Origin: Vibrio sp. LaRot3
Lineage (GTDB): Bacteria; Pseudomonadota; Gammaproteobacteria; Enterobacterales; Vibrionaceae
Direction of reading: 5' to 3'
Assembly: GCF_027587025.1 (NCBI RefSeq)
Contig: NZ_JAPPTI010000016.1
Location: 1 to 62,867 of the forward strand
Length of the DNA: 62,867 bases
Shown: in pieces, positions 35,051-43,795 of the stretch
How the letters are laid out: every line of letters begins with the position of its first letter
Numbering within the stretch: position 1 is the first letter of the stretch
Made by a program: the position numbers and the translations under genes
The notes under the pieces: generated by a model
The model's database searches: none
What the model was told of the DNA's origin: nothing
What the model saw: the letters and a program-made list of their open reading frames with translations, nothing else

Positions 35051-37468
35051 ATGTCTGAAAATTACGATTCATCGAGTATTAAAGTACTGAAGGGTCTGGA
35101 TGCTGTTCGTAAGCGTCCAGGTATGTACATCGGCGACACGGACGACGGTACCGGCCTCCATCACATGGTCTTTGAGGTGGTGGATAACTCAATTGATGAA
35201 GCGTTGGCTGGTCACTGTAAAGACATCATTGTGACAATCCATGAGGATAACTCTGTTTCTGTTAGTGATGATGGTCGTGGTATTCCAACGGAAATGCACC
35301 CAGAAGAGAAAGTATCAGCAGCTGAAGTAATCATGACGGTACTTCACGCGGGTGGTAAGTTCGATGACAACTCATACAAAGTATCGGGTGGTCTGCACGG
35401 TGTAGGTGTTTCAGTAGTAAACGCACTGTCTGAAAAAGTAACCCTAACGATTCATCGTGGCGGTCACATCCATACACAAACTTACCATCACGGTGAGCCA
35501 CAAGCGCCACTAGCGGTTGTAGGTGATACGGATAAAACAGGTACGCAAATCCGTTTCTGGCCAAGTGGTGAAACTTTCTCAAACACCGAGTTCCATTACG
35601 ACATCCTAGCAAAACGTCTACGTGAGCTATCTTTCCTAAACTCTGGTGTTTCTATCATGCTTAAAGATGAGCGTGAAGAAGACAAGAGCGATCACTTCAT
35701 GTTTGAAGGTGGTATTCAAGCGTTTGTTGACCACCTAAACACCAACAAGACGCCAATCATCGAGAAGATTTTCCACTTCGACTATGAACGTGAAGATGGC
35801 ATCTCGGTAGAAGTGGCGATGCAATGGAACGATGGTTTCCAAGAGAACATCTACTGTTTCACCAATAACATTCCTCAGCGTGATGGTGGTACTCACCTTG
35901 CTGGTTTCCGTGCGGCCCTAACCCGTACCTTGAACTCGTTCATGGACAAAGAAGGCTTCTCGAAGAAAGCGAAGACAGCGACATCTGGTGATGATGCCCG
36001 TGAAGGTCTAACTGCTGTTGTATCAGTGAAAGTGCCGGATCCTAAGTTCTCAAGCCAAACAAAAGACAAGCTGGTTTCTTCTGAAGTGAAATCGGCGGTT
36101 GAATCTGCAATGGGTGAAAAACTGTCGGAGTTCCTAGTAGAGAACCCAACAGAAGCGAAGATGGTTTGTACTAAAATCATCGATGCAGCGCGTGCTCGTG
36201 AAGCAGCGCGTAAAGCTCGTGAAATGACTCGTCGTAAAGGCGCGTTAGACCTAGCAGGTCTTCCAGGTAAACTGGCAGACTGTCAGGAAAAAGACCCAGC
36301 ACTCTCTGAACTATACATAGTGGAGGGTGACTCGGCAGGCGGCTCCGCAAAACAAGGCCGTAACCGTAAGAACCAAGCGATTCTTCCACTGAAAGGTAAA
36401 ATCCTGAACGTAGAGAAAGCGCGTTTCGACAAGATGCTTTCTTCACAAGAAGTAGCGACACTGATTACCGCTCTAGGTTGTGGTATCGGTCGTGACGAAT
36501 ACAACCCAGACAAACTGCGTTACCACAACATCATCATCATGACCGATGCCGACGTCGATGGTTCGCACATCCGTACGCTACTATTGACCTTCTTCTACCG
36601 TCAAATGCCAGAGCTTATCGAGCGTGGCTATGTGTACATCGCTCAGCCACCGCTTTACAAAGTGAAGAAAGGTAAGCAAGAGCAGTACATCAAAGATGAA
36701 GACGCAATGAACCAATACCAAGTGGCACTAGCACTTGATAATGCATCTCTACACGTGAATGCAGAAGCGCCAGCGCTTTCTGGTGAAGCTCTAGAGAAGC
36801 TCGTTCAACAATATAACGCAGGCATTAAGCTGGCTGAACGTATGAGCCGTCGTTACCCACACGCATTGGTTCACGAACTCATCTACACGCCGCGTCTAAC
36901 AGCAGAACAATGCCACGATGCAGCCGCTGTTGAAGCTTGGACTAAGCAGCTAGTTGAACAGCTAAATGCGAAAGAAGTAGGTGCTAGCCAGTACAGCTTC
37001 GAAGTAGAGCAACACGCTGAGCTTGGCCTAAATCTACCTAAAATTGTGGTTCGTACTCACGGTGTGACACATGATTACGCACTAAGCGTTGATCTGTTTA
37101 ACTCGAAAGAATACGGCAAACTGGCGGATCTATCTGAAGCGCTAGACGGTCTAATCGAAGAAGGTGCTTACATCAAACGTGGTGAGCGTACTCAGCCAGT
37201 AGTAAGCTTCGTAGAAGCACTTGAGTGGTTGATTAAAGAATCACGTCGTGGCCTAAGCCTACAGCGCTACAAAGGTCTAGGTGAGATGAACCCAGATCAG
37301 CTTTGGGAAACTACCATGGACCCAGAAACGCGCCGTATGATGCAAGTAACGATTGAAGATGCAGTCGGTGCTGACCAACTGTTCACCACGCTAATGGGTG
37401 ACCAAGTTGAGCCTCGTCGTAACTTCATCGAGGAAAACGCATTGAAAGTAGCTAACCTAGACGTTTAG
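35051..37468 (+). CDS. gyrB: DNA gyrase subunit B
   Basis: This is the ATPase subunit of gyrase. The 805 residues include the GHKL ATPase domain (KRPGMYIGDTDDGTGLHHM, DDGRGIP, GGLHGVG). The TOPRIM motifs are EGDSAGGSAKQGR and DADVDGSHIRTL, and a C-terminal tail ends in NALKVANLDV. Length equals the E. coli protein (804). It ends the dnaA-recF run. Confidence 0.98.
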   Translation: MSENYDSSSIKVLKGLDAVRKRPGMYIGDTDDGTGLHHMVFEVVDNSIDEALAGHCKDIIVTIHEDNSVSVSDDGRGIPTEMHPEEKVSAAEVIMTVLHAGGKFDDNSYKVSGGLHGVGVSVVNALSEKVTLTIHRGGHIHTQTYHHGEPQAPLAVVGDTDKTGTQIRFWPSGETFSNTEFHYDILAKRLRELSFLNSGVSIMLKDEREEDKSDHFMFEGGIQAFVDHLNTNKTPIIEKIFHFDYEREDGISVEVAMQWNDGFQENIYCFTNNIPQRDGGTHLAGFRAALTRTLNSFMDKEGFSKKAKTATSGDDAREGLTAVVSVKVPDPKFSSQTKDKLVSSEVKSAVESAMGEKLSEFLVENPTEAKMVCTKIIDAARAREAARKAREMTRRKGALDLAGLPGKLADCQEKDPALSELYIVEGDSAGGSAKQGRNRKNQAILPLKGKILNVEKARFDKMLSSQEVATLITALGCGIGRDEYNPDKLRYHNIIIMTDADVDGSHIRTLLLTFFYRQMPELIERGYVYIAQPPLYKVKKGKQEQYIKDEDAMNQYQVALALDNASLHVNAEAPALSGEALEKLVQQYNAGIKLAERMSRRYPHALVHELIYTPRLTAEQCHDAAAVEAWTKQLVEQLNAKEVGASQYSFEVEQHAELGLNLPKIVVRTHGVTHDYALSVDLFNSKEYGKLADLSEALDGLIEEGAYIKRGERTQPVVSFVEALEWLIKESRRGLSLQRYKGLGEMNPDQLWETTMDPETRRMMQVTIEDAVGADQLFTTLMGDQVEPRRNFIEENALKVANLDV

Positions 37469-37483
37469 TATTTTTGATACTTT

Positions 37484-37566
37484 GCTATTTCACTTAATTT
37501 CTGTGTCAGAGGTGCTCACATACCTTCGTATGCTCTGCGCCTCTTCCTTGAACTAAAGCGAAATAG
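37484..37566. repeat. Nested inverted repeat after gyrB
   Basis: The outer arms GCTATTTCACTTA (37484-37496) and TAAAGCGAAATAGC (37553-37566) enclose an inner hairpin. In it GAGG pairs with CCTC, and CATAC/GTATG are the innermost stem. The whole 83 bases can fold into one long imperfect hairpin. It may be a small dispersed repeat or an mRNA 3' structure. I saw no second copy in the window. Confidence 0.55.
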
Positions 37567-37593
37567 CTTCGCCTCAAAACACTAAATTATTTT

Positions 37594-37623
37594 AAAGCAC
37601 TGTCCTTTGGATGGTGCTTTTTT
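37594..37623 (+). terminator. Terminator of the gyrB transcript
   Basis: AAGCACTGTCC, a TTT loop and GGATGGTGCTT pair over 11 positions including two G-T wobbles, followed by TTTTTT. It ends about 150 bases after the gyrB stop. Confidence 0.9.
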
Positions 37624-37675
37624 GTATTTGTAAGGTGTTGAAAAATAAAGGTGTGGAGAAATAATTTAAAATAAT

Positions 37676-37706
37676 CCCTTGAAACTGATTTGAGCTATCC
37701 ACATAT
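37676..37706 (+). promoter_or_regulatory. Sigma32 (heat-shock) promoter for ibpA
   Basis: CCCTTGAAA (37676-37684), a 14-base spacer and CCACATAT (37699-37706) closely match the RpoH consensus CTTGAAA-N(13-15)-CCCCATNT. The start of transcription would be near 37713, giving a 5' leader of about 240 bases before ibpA. Confidence 0.75.
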
Positions 37707-37721
37707 CTAGTAGTGAAGAGG

Positions 37722-37862
37722 ATGACTGTCTTGCTCAATAGAGAAGAAACAGATCTTCTGGAATCGCTGAATAGACATCGCTCAGGAGAGGATAATCTTG
37801 AAAGCACACAATTGAACTTGATTCATGTCTACGTCCCAGCGCTAAGAGAGCCCGAGGAGTAG
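37722..37862 (+). CDS. Possible 46-codon ORF in the ibpA leader
   Basis: An open frame starts at ATG 37722 (MTVLLNREETDLLESLN...) and ends at TAG 37862. It encodes 46 residues, acidic and hydrophilic, with no recognised motif. GAAGAGG abuts the ATG, too close for a good Shine-Dalgarno, and the predicted heat-shock start site is only about 9 bases upstream. It may be a genuine small heat-shock protein, a leader ORF or chance. Confidence 0.3.
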   Translation: MTVLLNREETDLLESLNRHRSGEDNLESTQLNLIHVYVPALREPEE

Positions 37863-37876
37863 TGAATGAGTCCCTT

Positions 37877-37954
37877 GGTCGGCGCCGACCTGTACAAAAC
37901 AGATCCGCGTAAACTCACGACTAAGACTATTGCTTACTAGAGGATAGTATTATG
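37877..37954 (+). promoter_or_regulatory. ROSE-like RNA thermometer upstream of ibpA
   Basis: Just before ibpA, CTATT-G-CT (37927-37934) pairs with AGGATAG (37941-37947), which includes the Shine-Dalgarno. One G (37932) is bulged opposite the SD. This is the ROSE hallmark UUGCU:AGGA. A perfect 14-base palindrome GGTCGGCGCCGACC (37877-37890) would form the upstream stable hairpin typical of ROSE leaders. Melting at high temperature would free the SD. Confidence 0.75.
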
Positions 37955-38386
37955 AGAACTGTAGATTTCACTCCACTTTACCGCAACGCAATTGGCTTTG
38001 ACCGTCTATTCAACATGATGGAAGCCAACACAGCCAAAAATTCTTCTGGCGGTTACCCTCCTTACAACATTGAGCAAAAAGACGAGAACAACTTCCGTAT
38101 TACGATGGCAGTTGCTGGCTTCGCTGATGACCAGCTCGATCTGACTCAAAAAGAAAATATGTTGATTGTAAAAGGTGAGCGTAAAGCTGAAGAAGGCAAA
38201 CAATACGTTTATCAAGGTATTGCAGAGCGTGATTTCGAGCGTAAATTCCAACTGGCAGACTACGTAAAAGTGGTCGGTGCAAGCATGGAAAATGGTCTGC
38301 TGCACATTGACCTAGAACGCGAAATCCCAGAAGCGATGCAACCGCGTAAGATTGCGATCAATGGTAGCAAGCTCATCGAAGGCTAA
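37952..38386 (+). CDS. ibpA: Small heat-shock protein of the IbpA/Hsp20 family
   Basis: This 144-residue alpha-crystallin-type chaperone holds aggregated proteins for refolding by the DnaK-ClpB systems. The N-terminus MRTVDFTPLYRNAIGFDRLFNMM is IbpA-type. The crystallin domain follows (about 35-125), with the ending GLLHIDLEREIPE. It is preceded by a sigma32-type promoter and a ROSE-like thermometer. Confidence 0.95.
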   Translation: MRTVDFTPLYRNAIGFDRLFNMMEANTAKNSSGGYPPYNIEQKDENNFRITMAVAGFADDQLDLTQKENMLIVKGERKAEEGKQYVYQGIAERDFERKFQLADYVKVVGASMENGLLHIDLEREIPEAMQPRKIAINGSKLIEG

Positions 38387-38412
38387 GTAACTATACTTAG
38401 TTAATCGGAGAC

Positions 38413-38440
38413 AAAAGGCCTTTTTATAAAGGCCTTTTTT
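38413..38440 (+). terminator. Terminator of ibpA
   Basis: AAAAGGCC and GGCCTTTT form a stem around an AT-rich loop, followed by TTTTTT. It lies about 30 bases past the ibpA stop. Confidence 0.9.
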
Positions 38441-38619
38441 GATCGTATTAACTATAGATAAAGTTATTTATTGATAAAAATCATATATTTAAGTTGTCAT
38501 TTTCTTTTGTTATTCGCGAGTTAGTTAAGTAGTAAAGACCGTGATTTTGTGAACATAAGTGGCAAATACACTAGGTTTTTTACATCGCTCAAATGGAAGA
38601 GATGTTTTTCTTTTCCATA

Positions 38620-38649
38620 CTTTTTACAGTTTTTATTAATTGTAAAAAG
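38620..38649 (+). promoter_or_regulatory. Hairpin covering the Shine-Dalgarno of the deacetylase gene
   Basis: CTTTTTACA (38620-38628) and TGTAAAAAG (38641-38649) are a perfect 9-base inverted repeat with a 12-base AT-rich loop. The downstream arm includes the start of the Shine-Dalgarno AAAAAGGA. The weak U-A stem resembles a fourU-type thermometer in form. The rest of the 38441-38619 gap shows no clear gene. Confidence 0.45.
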
Positions 38650-38657
38650 GATATTCA

Positions 38658-39944
38658 ATGAAATTTAAAAAGGCGGCCGTTACAGCAAGTTGTGTCTCTT
38701 TATTATTAGCGAGCGCGATGACAGTTCAAGCGTCTCCAAAAGGCACTATTTACCTGACTTTTGATGATGGCCCAGTTAATGCCACGATTCCGGTTTTAGA
38801 TGTATTGAATGAAGCTGGTATTAAAGCGACTTTCTACTTCAATGCTTGGCACCTAGATGGTATCGGTGATGAAAATGAAGATCGCGCACTAGAAGCGCTT
38901 AAGTATGCGCTGGATACGGGTCATATGGTTGCAAACCACAGCTACAATCATATGGTTCATAACTGTGTGGAAGAGTTCGGCCCTAATAGTGCCGCTGAAT
39001 GTAATGCCACTGGTGATCATCAAATCAACTCTTACCAAGACCCTGTGTTTGACGCCTCAATGTTTTCAAAGAATATTGACGTAAACAAATCCTATATCCC
39101 AACCATCGACAGTTATCCAAATTATAAAAAACACTTTGCTCGTTTACCTTATACAAATGCTTGGCGAGCAAGTAGGGAGTTACAATCTCATGGTTTGTGT
39201 GCCACTTCAGATGATCTCAAGCCTTGGGAACCTGGTTACGTATGTGACACTGATAACCCATCTAACAGCGTTAAATCCAGTATCCAGTTGGCAGACATTC
39301 TGTCAGGGGAAAACTATCTAATGCATGGTTGGGATATTGACTGGGCTCCAGAAAACTGGGGTGTTGCAGAGCCTGCTAACACACTTACTGATGCTGCTAC
39401 TTTTTTGCAGTATGTTGAAAATACTATCAACACCTGTGCGCCTATTAATATTGAACCAATCAACTCTAAATCGCATGGTCATCCATGTGACAGTAGTCTG
39501 CGCCAAGACAAAGTGATTGCGCTAACTCATGACTGGCTGTTTGAAGATGGCCATCGTGGTATGGGTAGTAAAAACCTACCTAAGCTAGCGGAGTTCATTC
39601 GATTAGCGAAAGAGGCGGGTTATGTGTTTGATACCATCGATAACTATGCACCGGCTTGGGCAGTAGGGACAGCTTACGCTGAGTCTGAGCACGTTACTTA
39701 CCAAGGCATTGTGTATAAGGCGGCAAGCGCGCATACCGCGCAAGCTGACTGGGCGCCATCTTCTACATCTACGCTATGGTTGAATGCCATGCCGACAACG
39801 CTTTGGACCGTAAATGTGGATTATAAAGTGGGTGACGAGGTGGCTTACAAAGGTGAGCGTTATGTTGTAGACGTGGCGCATGTATCCCAAGCTGATTGGA
39901 CGCCAGATGTACAAAACTCACTATTTACTCTGTTAGTTGAGTAA
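38658..39944 (+). CDS. Secreted chitin disaccharide deacetylase (chitin oligosaccharide deacetylase)
   Basis: This carbohydrate esterase family 4 enzyme removes one acetyl group from N,N'-diacetylchitobiose in Vibrio chitin degradation, and the product is a chemotactic signal in several species. The 428 residues start with a signal peptide (1-25, ending VQA). The metal-binding TFDDGP (34-39) and NHSYNH (93-98) motifs follow. The C-terminus has two chitin-binding type 3 modules (about 330-428), each with a W-x-G/V-x-Y...QADW pattern. Length matches the V. parahaemolyticus enzyme (about 427). It has its own terminator and stands alone. Confidence 0.9.
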   Translation: MKFKKAAVTASCVSLLLASAMTVQASPKGTIYLTFDDGPVNATIPVLDVLNEAGIKATFYFNAWHLDGIGDENEDRALEALKYALDTGHMVANHSYNHMVHNCVEEFGPNSAAECNATGDHQINSYQDPVFDASMFSKNIDVNKSYIPTIDSYPNYKKHFARLPYTNAWRASRELQSHGLCATSDDLKPWEPGYVCDTDNPSNSVKSSIQLADILSGENYLMHGWDIDWAPENWGVAEPANTLTDAATFLQYVENTINTCAPINIEPINSKSHGHPCDSSLRQDKVIALTHDWLFEDGHRGMGSKNLPKLAEFIRLAKEAGYVFDTIDNYAPAWAVGTAYAESEHVTYQGIVYKAASAHTAQADWAPSSTSTLWLNAMPTTLWTVNVDYKVGDEVAYKGERYVVDVAHVSQADWTPDVQNSLFTLLVE

Positions 39945-39962
39945 TTAATATCTTGCTGTAAT

Positions 39963-39994
39963 GAGCGAGCCAAGAAATGGCTCGCTCTTTTTTT
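39963..39994 (+). terminator. Terminator after the deacetylase gene
   Basis: GAGCGAGCC and GGCTCGCTC form a perfect 9-base stem followed by a run of seven T. It lies between the convergent deacetylase and avtA genes. Confidence 0.92.
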
Positions 39995-41243
39995 ATTGCT
40001 CTAGATAAGCCTTCTTCACTTCTTCGGCTATAACAGCAATGCCTGCTTTCATTTTGTCGTCATCTTGAACGTAGTTCATACGCAGGCATTGATGGGCGTG
40101 ATCCCATTCGTCTTCTTGGCCGATAAAGAAATATTCACCCGGAACAATCAGTACGCCTCTTGCTTTTAGGCGTTTATACAGCTCCATGGTGGTGATTGGC
40201 AGTTCATCAAACCATAACCATAAGAAAATCGCGCCCTCAGGCTTATGAATACGAAATCGTGAATCGGGTATTGCTTGTTGTAAGAGTTCGACAGCACGCA
40301 GTGATTTGTTTTGGTAAAACGGTTTGATGGTGTTTTCACTAAGTTTGAGTAAGTCACCTTGCTCAATCATATGATTAGCCATAGCAGGGCCTAAGCTCCC
40401 CGGTGCTAAGCTAATAATACCATTCATATTGGTCATCGCTTGGGTGACTTCTTCATTGGCGATAACAATTCCACAGCGCACACCAGGAAGGCCGAGCTTA
40501 GATAGACTCATGCAAAGGATGGTGTTGTCATTCCAAAACGGTTTCACATCTTCGAAGATGATGTTTGGAAAAGGCAGACCATACGCGTTATCGATAATTA
40601 ATGGGATATTGTTGTCACGCGCGAGCTTATCGAGCTTTTGAATCTCTTCATCTGTCAGCACATTGCCCGTTGGGTTGGTTGGGCGTGATGCGCAGATCGC
40701 AGCGACCGAATCATCGACTTTTAATTGCTCAAAATCGACATGGTATTTAAATAGTCCGTTTTCTAATAGCTCGATTTCAGGGTGGTAAGAGATGAAGATA
40801 TTCTCATCAATGCCCGCATCCCCATACCCAATGTATTCTGGTGCTAAAGGCAGAAGAATTTTTTTAAGTGATCCATCTGGCTGTTTACCTGCAAGTAGAT
40901 TGAATAGGTAGAAAAAACCACTTTGGCTGCCATTGGTTAAACTGATGTTCTTTTCACTGATTTCCCAACCGTAAGCTTCTTGGAACAATCGAGCGAGTGC
41001 TTTTACAAAGCTGTCTTTGCCTTGTGGGCCATCATAGTTGGCAAGTGCAGCGACCAGTTCGCCATTGGCGAGCATTGTCTCGCTGGCTTGGTGAAAGTAA
41101 TCGAGCATGGCTGGTATGGCGGCAGGGTTGCCTCCTCCGAGCATGATGGCACCCGGCGTGCGTAATCCATCATTCAAATCATCCATAAGTTGGGTAATAC
41201 CCGAGTACTGATTAAATTTTTCACCAAATTGAGAGAACTGCAT
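39993..41243 (-). CDS. avtA: Valine-pyruvate aminotransferase AvtA
   Basis: This fold-type I PLP enzyme transfers amino groups between valine or alanine and their keto acids. The 416 residues equal E. coli AvtA (417). They include GGGNPAAIP near the N-terminus, CASRPTNPTGNVLT in the middle and the lysine-bearing MSLSKLGLPGVRCG. It is monocistronic. The upstream gap (41244-41462) has one small hairpin, CGTCAG/CTGACG (41288-41306), and no gene I can support. Confidence 0.93.
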   Translation of the reverse strand: MQFSQFGEKFNQYSGITQLMDDLNDGLRTPGAIMLGGGNPAAIPAMLDYFHQASETMLANGELVAALANYDGPQGKDSFVKALARLFQEAYGWEISEKNISLTNGSQSGFFYLFNLLAGKQPDGSLKKILLPLAPEYIGYGDAGIDENIFISYHPEIELLENGLFKYHVDFEQLKVDDSVAAICASRPTNPTGNVLTDEEIQKLDKLARDNNIPLIIDNAYGLPFPNIIFEDVKPFWNDNTILCMSLSKLGLPGVRCGIVIANEEVTQAMTNMNGIISLAPGSLGPAMANHMIEQGDLLKLSENTIKPFYQNKSLRAVELLQQAIPDSRFRIHKPEGAIFLWLWFDELPITTMELYKRLKARGVLIVPGEYFFIGQEDEWDHAHQCLRMNYVQDDDKMKAGIAVIAEEVKKAYLEQ

Positions 41244-41462
41244 CTGTCGTTAAACCTAATTCATTGCGTTTGCTTCGTGTTAGTCCACGTCAGGGCTTGG
41301 CTGACGAATCGAATAATCCTTGAACATACCGCAATGGCTATGAGACGCAAAGCACAAATTCATCGAATAATAGATAAAAGTGCTTTTCTCTGGTTATAAG
41401 CAGGGTTGTTAAAAGTGATTTAAAACAGCGCTGATATAACAGTATCAAATGCTGGTGGGGTA

Positions 41463-41490
41463 AAAAGAGTAGGGAAGCCGAAGCTTCCCT
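41463..41490 (-). terminator. Terminator of the amylase gene
   Basis: On the minus strand GGGAAGC, the tetraloop TTCG and GCTTCCC form a stable hairpin followed by TACTCTTTTT. It lies 15 bases beyond the gene end. Confidence 0.8.
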
Positions 41491-41504
41491 TAGGTAATTT
41501 GGCG

Positions 41505-43598
41505 TTACTCTCCGGTATAAACCACTAACACCTTGTCATCTTGATATTGACGCTCGAATGCGTAATAGCCTTGTTGATGGCGAGTAATATGTTTGCCTTG
41601 AGCGATGGCAGGATGACGCTGGCGGAACTCTCCGAGCTTTTGCCAATGTTGCAATAGCGCTTGCCTCTCTCCTGTAATCTGCTCCCATGGCATATCGGAG
41701 CGGGTACCTTGGTGGCCATCAGAACCGGCAAAACTCACATCCCGTGCAATTTCATCTCCGTAAAATATCTGCACCGTACCCGGAGCAAGCATTAGGGCAT
41801 TTGCTGCACGAGCTTGGTTGTCGATGCTTTGGCTGCGAGACCAAAAGAGCTGAGTGTCGTGTGATGAAAGGTAGCTCAGCACGTTAAACTCAGGATCTTG
41901 GTTAATGCGTTCAGCGTAACGAGCATACTCTTTATCCAGTTGGGCAAAACATTTGAGTGCTTTCGGCGCGATGTCGGTTTGGAACTCAAAGTTAATAACC
42001 GAATCGAAGCCGTTATCAAAGTATGGGCTCTTTACCACGCTGTGTGCCCACACTTCGCCAGTCATCCAAAAGGGCAGGTCATCTAAGGCTTTATCTGGGT
42101 TGTTTTGCTTCCATTCTGCCAGTGCTTGATTGGCGCTAGCTTTCAGCTCAGCCCATGCTTGCATCTCAACATGTTTGGCGGTGTCGACGCGAAAGCCATC
42201 AATACCATACTCAAGTACCCAATCAGATAGCCAAGTGATTAGGTGTTGGCGTGGTGTTTGCTCACTCTCTTGCGCATTGGTTTCTTTATTGCGGTAGAAG
42301 TTTGGTAATCCGGTTTTTTGATTCGACTCAGTTTTGAGATCCGGTAAGAAGCTTAGCGACATAGTGATATCGTTATAGCCCGGCGCATCATAGTCGCCGA
42401 TATCGGTTCTCAGCCAATCTTTACCCCACCATTTGTCCCATGCTTCGCCATCGTTGTATTTGATGTAGTCGTTAAAGCTGTGCCAGTTTTGGCCTTGCTT
42501 GGGTGTCCAATCAGTCCATTTTTCACCTAAAACCTGTTTGGCTTCTTGGTCATCAAGATAGAGCTCGCCGAAACTAAATTCCTGCATATCCGCTAAGGTG
42601 GCATAACCGGTGTGATTCATCACTACATCCCAAATGACACGGATCCCCTTGCTATGAGCAGTATCAATGAAGGTTTTGAGTTCATTTTCGGTACCCATGT
42701 TGGCGTCTAATTTGGTCCAATCTTGATGGTAATAGCCGTGGTAACCATAATGTTTGAAATCGCCATTACTGCCCCCACCAACCCAGCCATGGATTTGCTC
42801 AAGCGGTGAGGTTATCCAAATTGCGTTGACGCCGAGAGATTCGATGTAGTCGAGTTTTTGGGTTAAGCCGGCTAGATCGCCGCCATGGAATGTGCCGATT
42901 TCGTGTTCGCCATCTTTGCTGCGGCCGTAGCTTTGGTCATTGTTTGGATTGCCGTTGTAGAAACGATCGGTCATCACAAAGTAGACCGTAGCGTTATCCC
43001 AACTAAATGGTGGTTCGATGGGGTGGTTTACTGGTTCGAGTAATAACAATCCTTGGCTCATTGGTGCGGGTTGCAGAGTTATCGAGCCATTTTCGACGAT
43101 GGCTTGTTGTCCTGATAGGGCATCTTGAATCACTGTCCCATCGGTGAAGGTCTTAGAGACATTGATGGTTTTAGCCACCTCAGTGGCAACAGGGCAAGCA
43201 TATTGAACAACTTGTGGTTGTTTGGACTTTGCCGTGACAGTGAGTTCATTACTATCGGGATTGAGAGTAAATTGGTAAGTGCTCGATTTATATATGCGTA
43301 ATGGCATCGCTGGATTGTCAGTGCAGTTATCCATTTTAAGCGGCTGGTTGAACTTAATTCGCCCAGTGTCTGCGAGTGCATAGCGACTGCCACAGCTGTT
43401 TTGGTTATCTGCGATAGCAACCGAATATTGGCCTTTTTCAAGCATTTGCTCTGCAATGAGTAAGCCTTGCTCATTGGCCTGAAATTGAGCGGTATGGTCT
43501 CCAATCGTGAGTAGAATGGCGTTATCTGGTGTATTGCTTTCAAACTGGCTACAAGCGCTAAGTAGGCTGATAGAGAGCGCTAATATGGTTTTCTTCAT
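41505..43598 (-). CDS. Lipoprotein alpha-amylase (GH13, MalS-like)
   Basis: This 697-residue amylase has a lipoprotein signal (lipobox LSAC, Cys 16) and a poorly conserved N-terminal beta domain (about 20-200). A GH13 catalytic domain follows. The four GH13 regions are visible: DVVMNH, GFRVDTAKH with the nucleophile Asp, GEVW with the acid Glu, and LSSHDTQ. Length and order resemble periplasmic MalS of E. coli (676). The envelope location suggests it works on maltodextrins. No MalT box was evident upstream. Confidence 0.88.
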   Translation of the reverse strand: MKKTILALSISLLSACSQFESNTPDNAILLTIGDHTAQFQANEQGLLIAEQMLEKGQYSVAIADNQNSCGSRYALADTGRIKFNQPLKMDNCTDNPAMPLRIYKSSTYQFTLNPDSNELTVTAKSKQPQVVQYACPVATEVAKTINVSKTFTDGTVIQDALSGQQAIVENGSITLQPAPMSQGLLLLEPVNHPIEPPFSWDNATVYFVMTDRFYNGNPNNDQSYGRSKDGEHEIGTFHGGDLAGLTQKLDYIESLGVNAIWITSPLEQIHGWVGGGSNGDFKHYGYHGYYHQDWTKLDANMGTENELKTFIDTAHSKGIRVIWDVVMNHTGYATLADMQEFSFGELYLDDQEAKQVLGEKWTDWTPKQGQNWHSFNDYIKYNDGEAWDKWWGKDWLRTDIGDYDAPGYNDITMSLSFLPDLKTESNQKTGLPNFYRNKETNAQESEQTPRQHLITWLSDWVLEYGIDGFRVDTAKHVEMQAWAELKASANQALAEWKQNNPDKALDDLPFWMTGEVWAHSVVKSPYFDNGFDSVINFEFQTDIAPKALKCFAQLDKEYARYAERINQDPEFNVLSYLSSHDTQLFWSRSQSIDNQARAANALMLAPGTVQIFYGDEIARDVSFAGSDGHQGTRSDMPWEQITGERQALLQHWQKLGEFRQRHPAIAQGKHITRHQQGYYAFERQYQDDKVLVVYTGE

Positions 43599-43740
43599 TG
43601 TGTCCTTCCCCCGAATAAACGCCTCAGTTATAACAAACCTGACCCTCTACAATCCGAGTGATATGACCATTTCTCCTGCTACAAAACTTTGCCTAGTTCA
43701 CAAATCGATTTATAAATTCATCTGCTTTTGAGTCGGCAAT

Positions 43741-43772
43741 AAAAAAGGGAAACCATGACTGGTTTCCCCTTC
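43741..43772 (-). terminator. Terminator of glyQS
   Basis: GGGAAACC and GGTTTCCC form a stem around a 6-base loop, and six T follow on the minus strand. It lies 24 bases past the glyS stop. Confidence 0.88.
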
Positions 43773-43795
43773 GTTCTATTTCATTTCAATGCTGC

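Noticed and set aside
37592..37807. 71-codon minus-strand frame after gyrB
   Set aside because: It covers the gyrB terminator and the sigma32 promoter and has no SD or recognisable motif.
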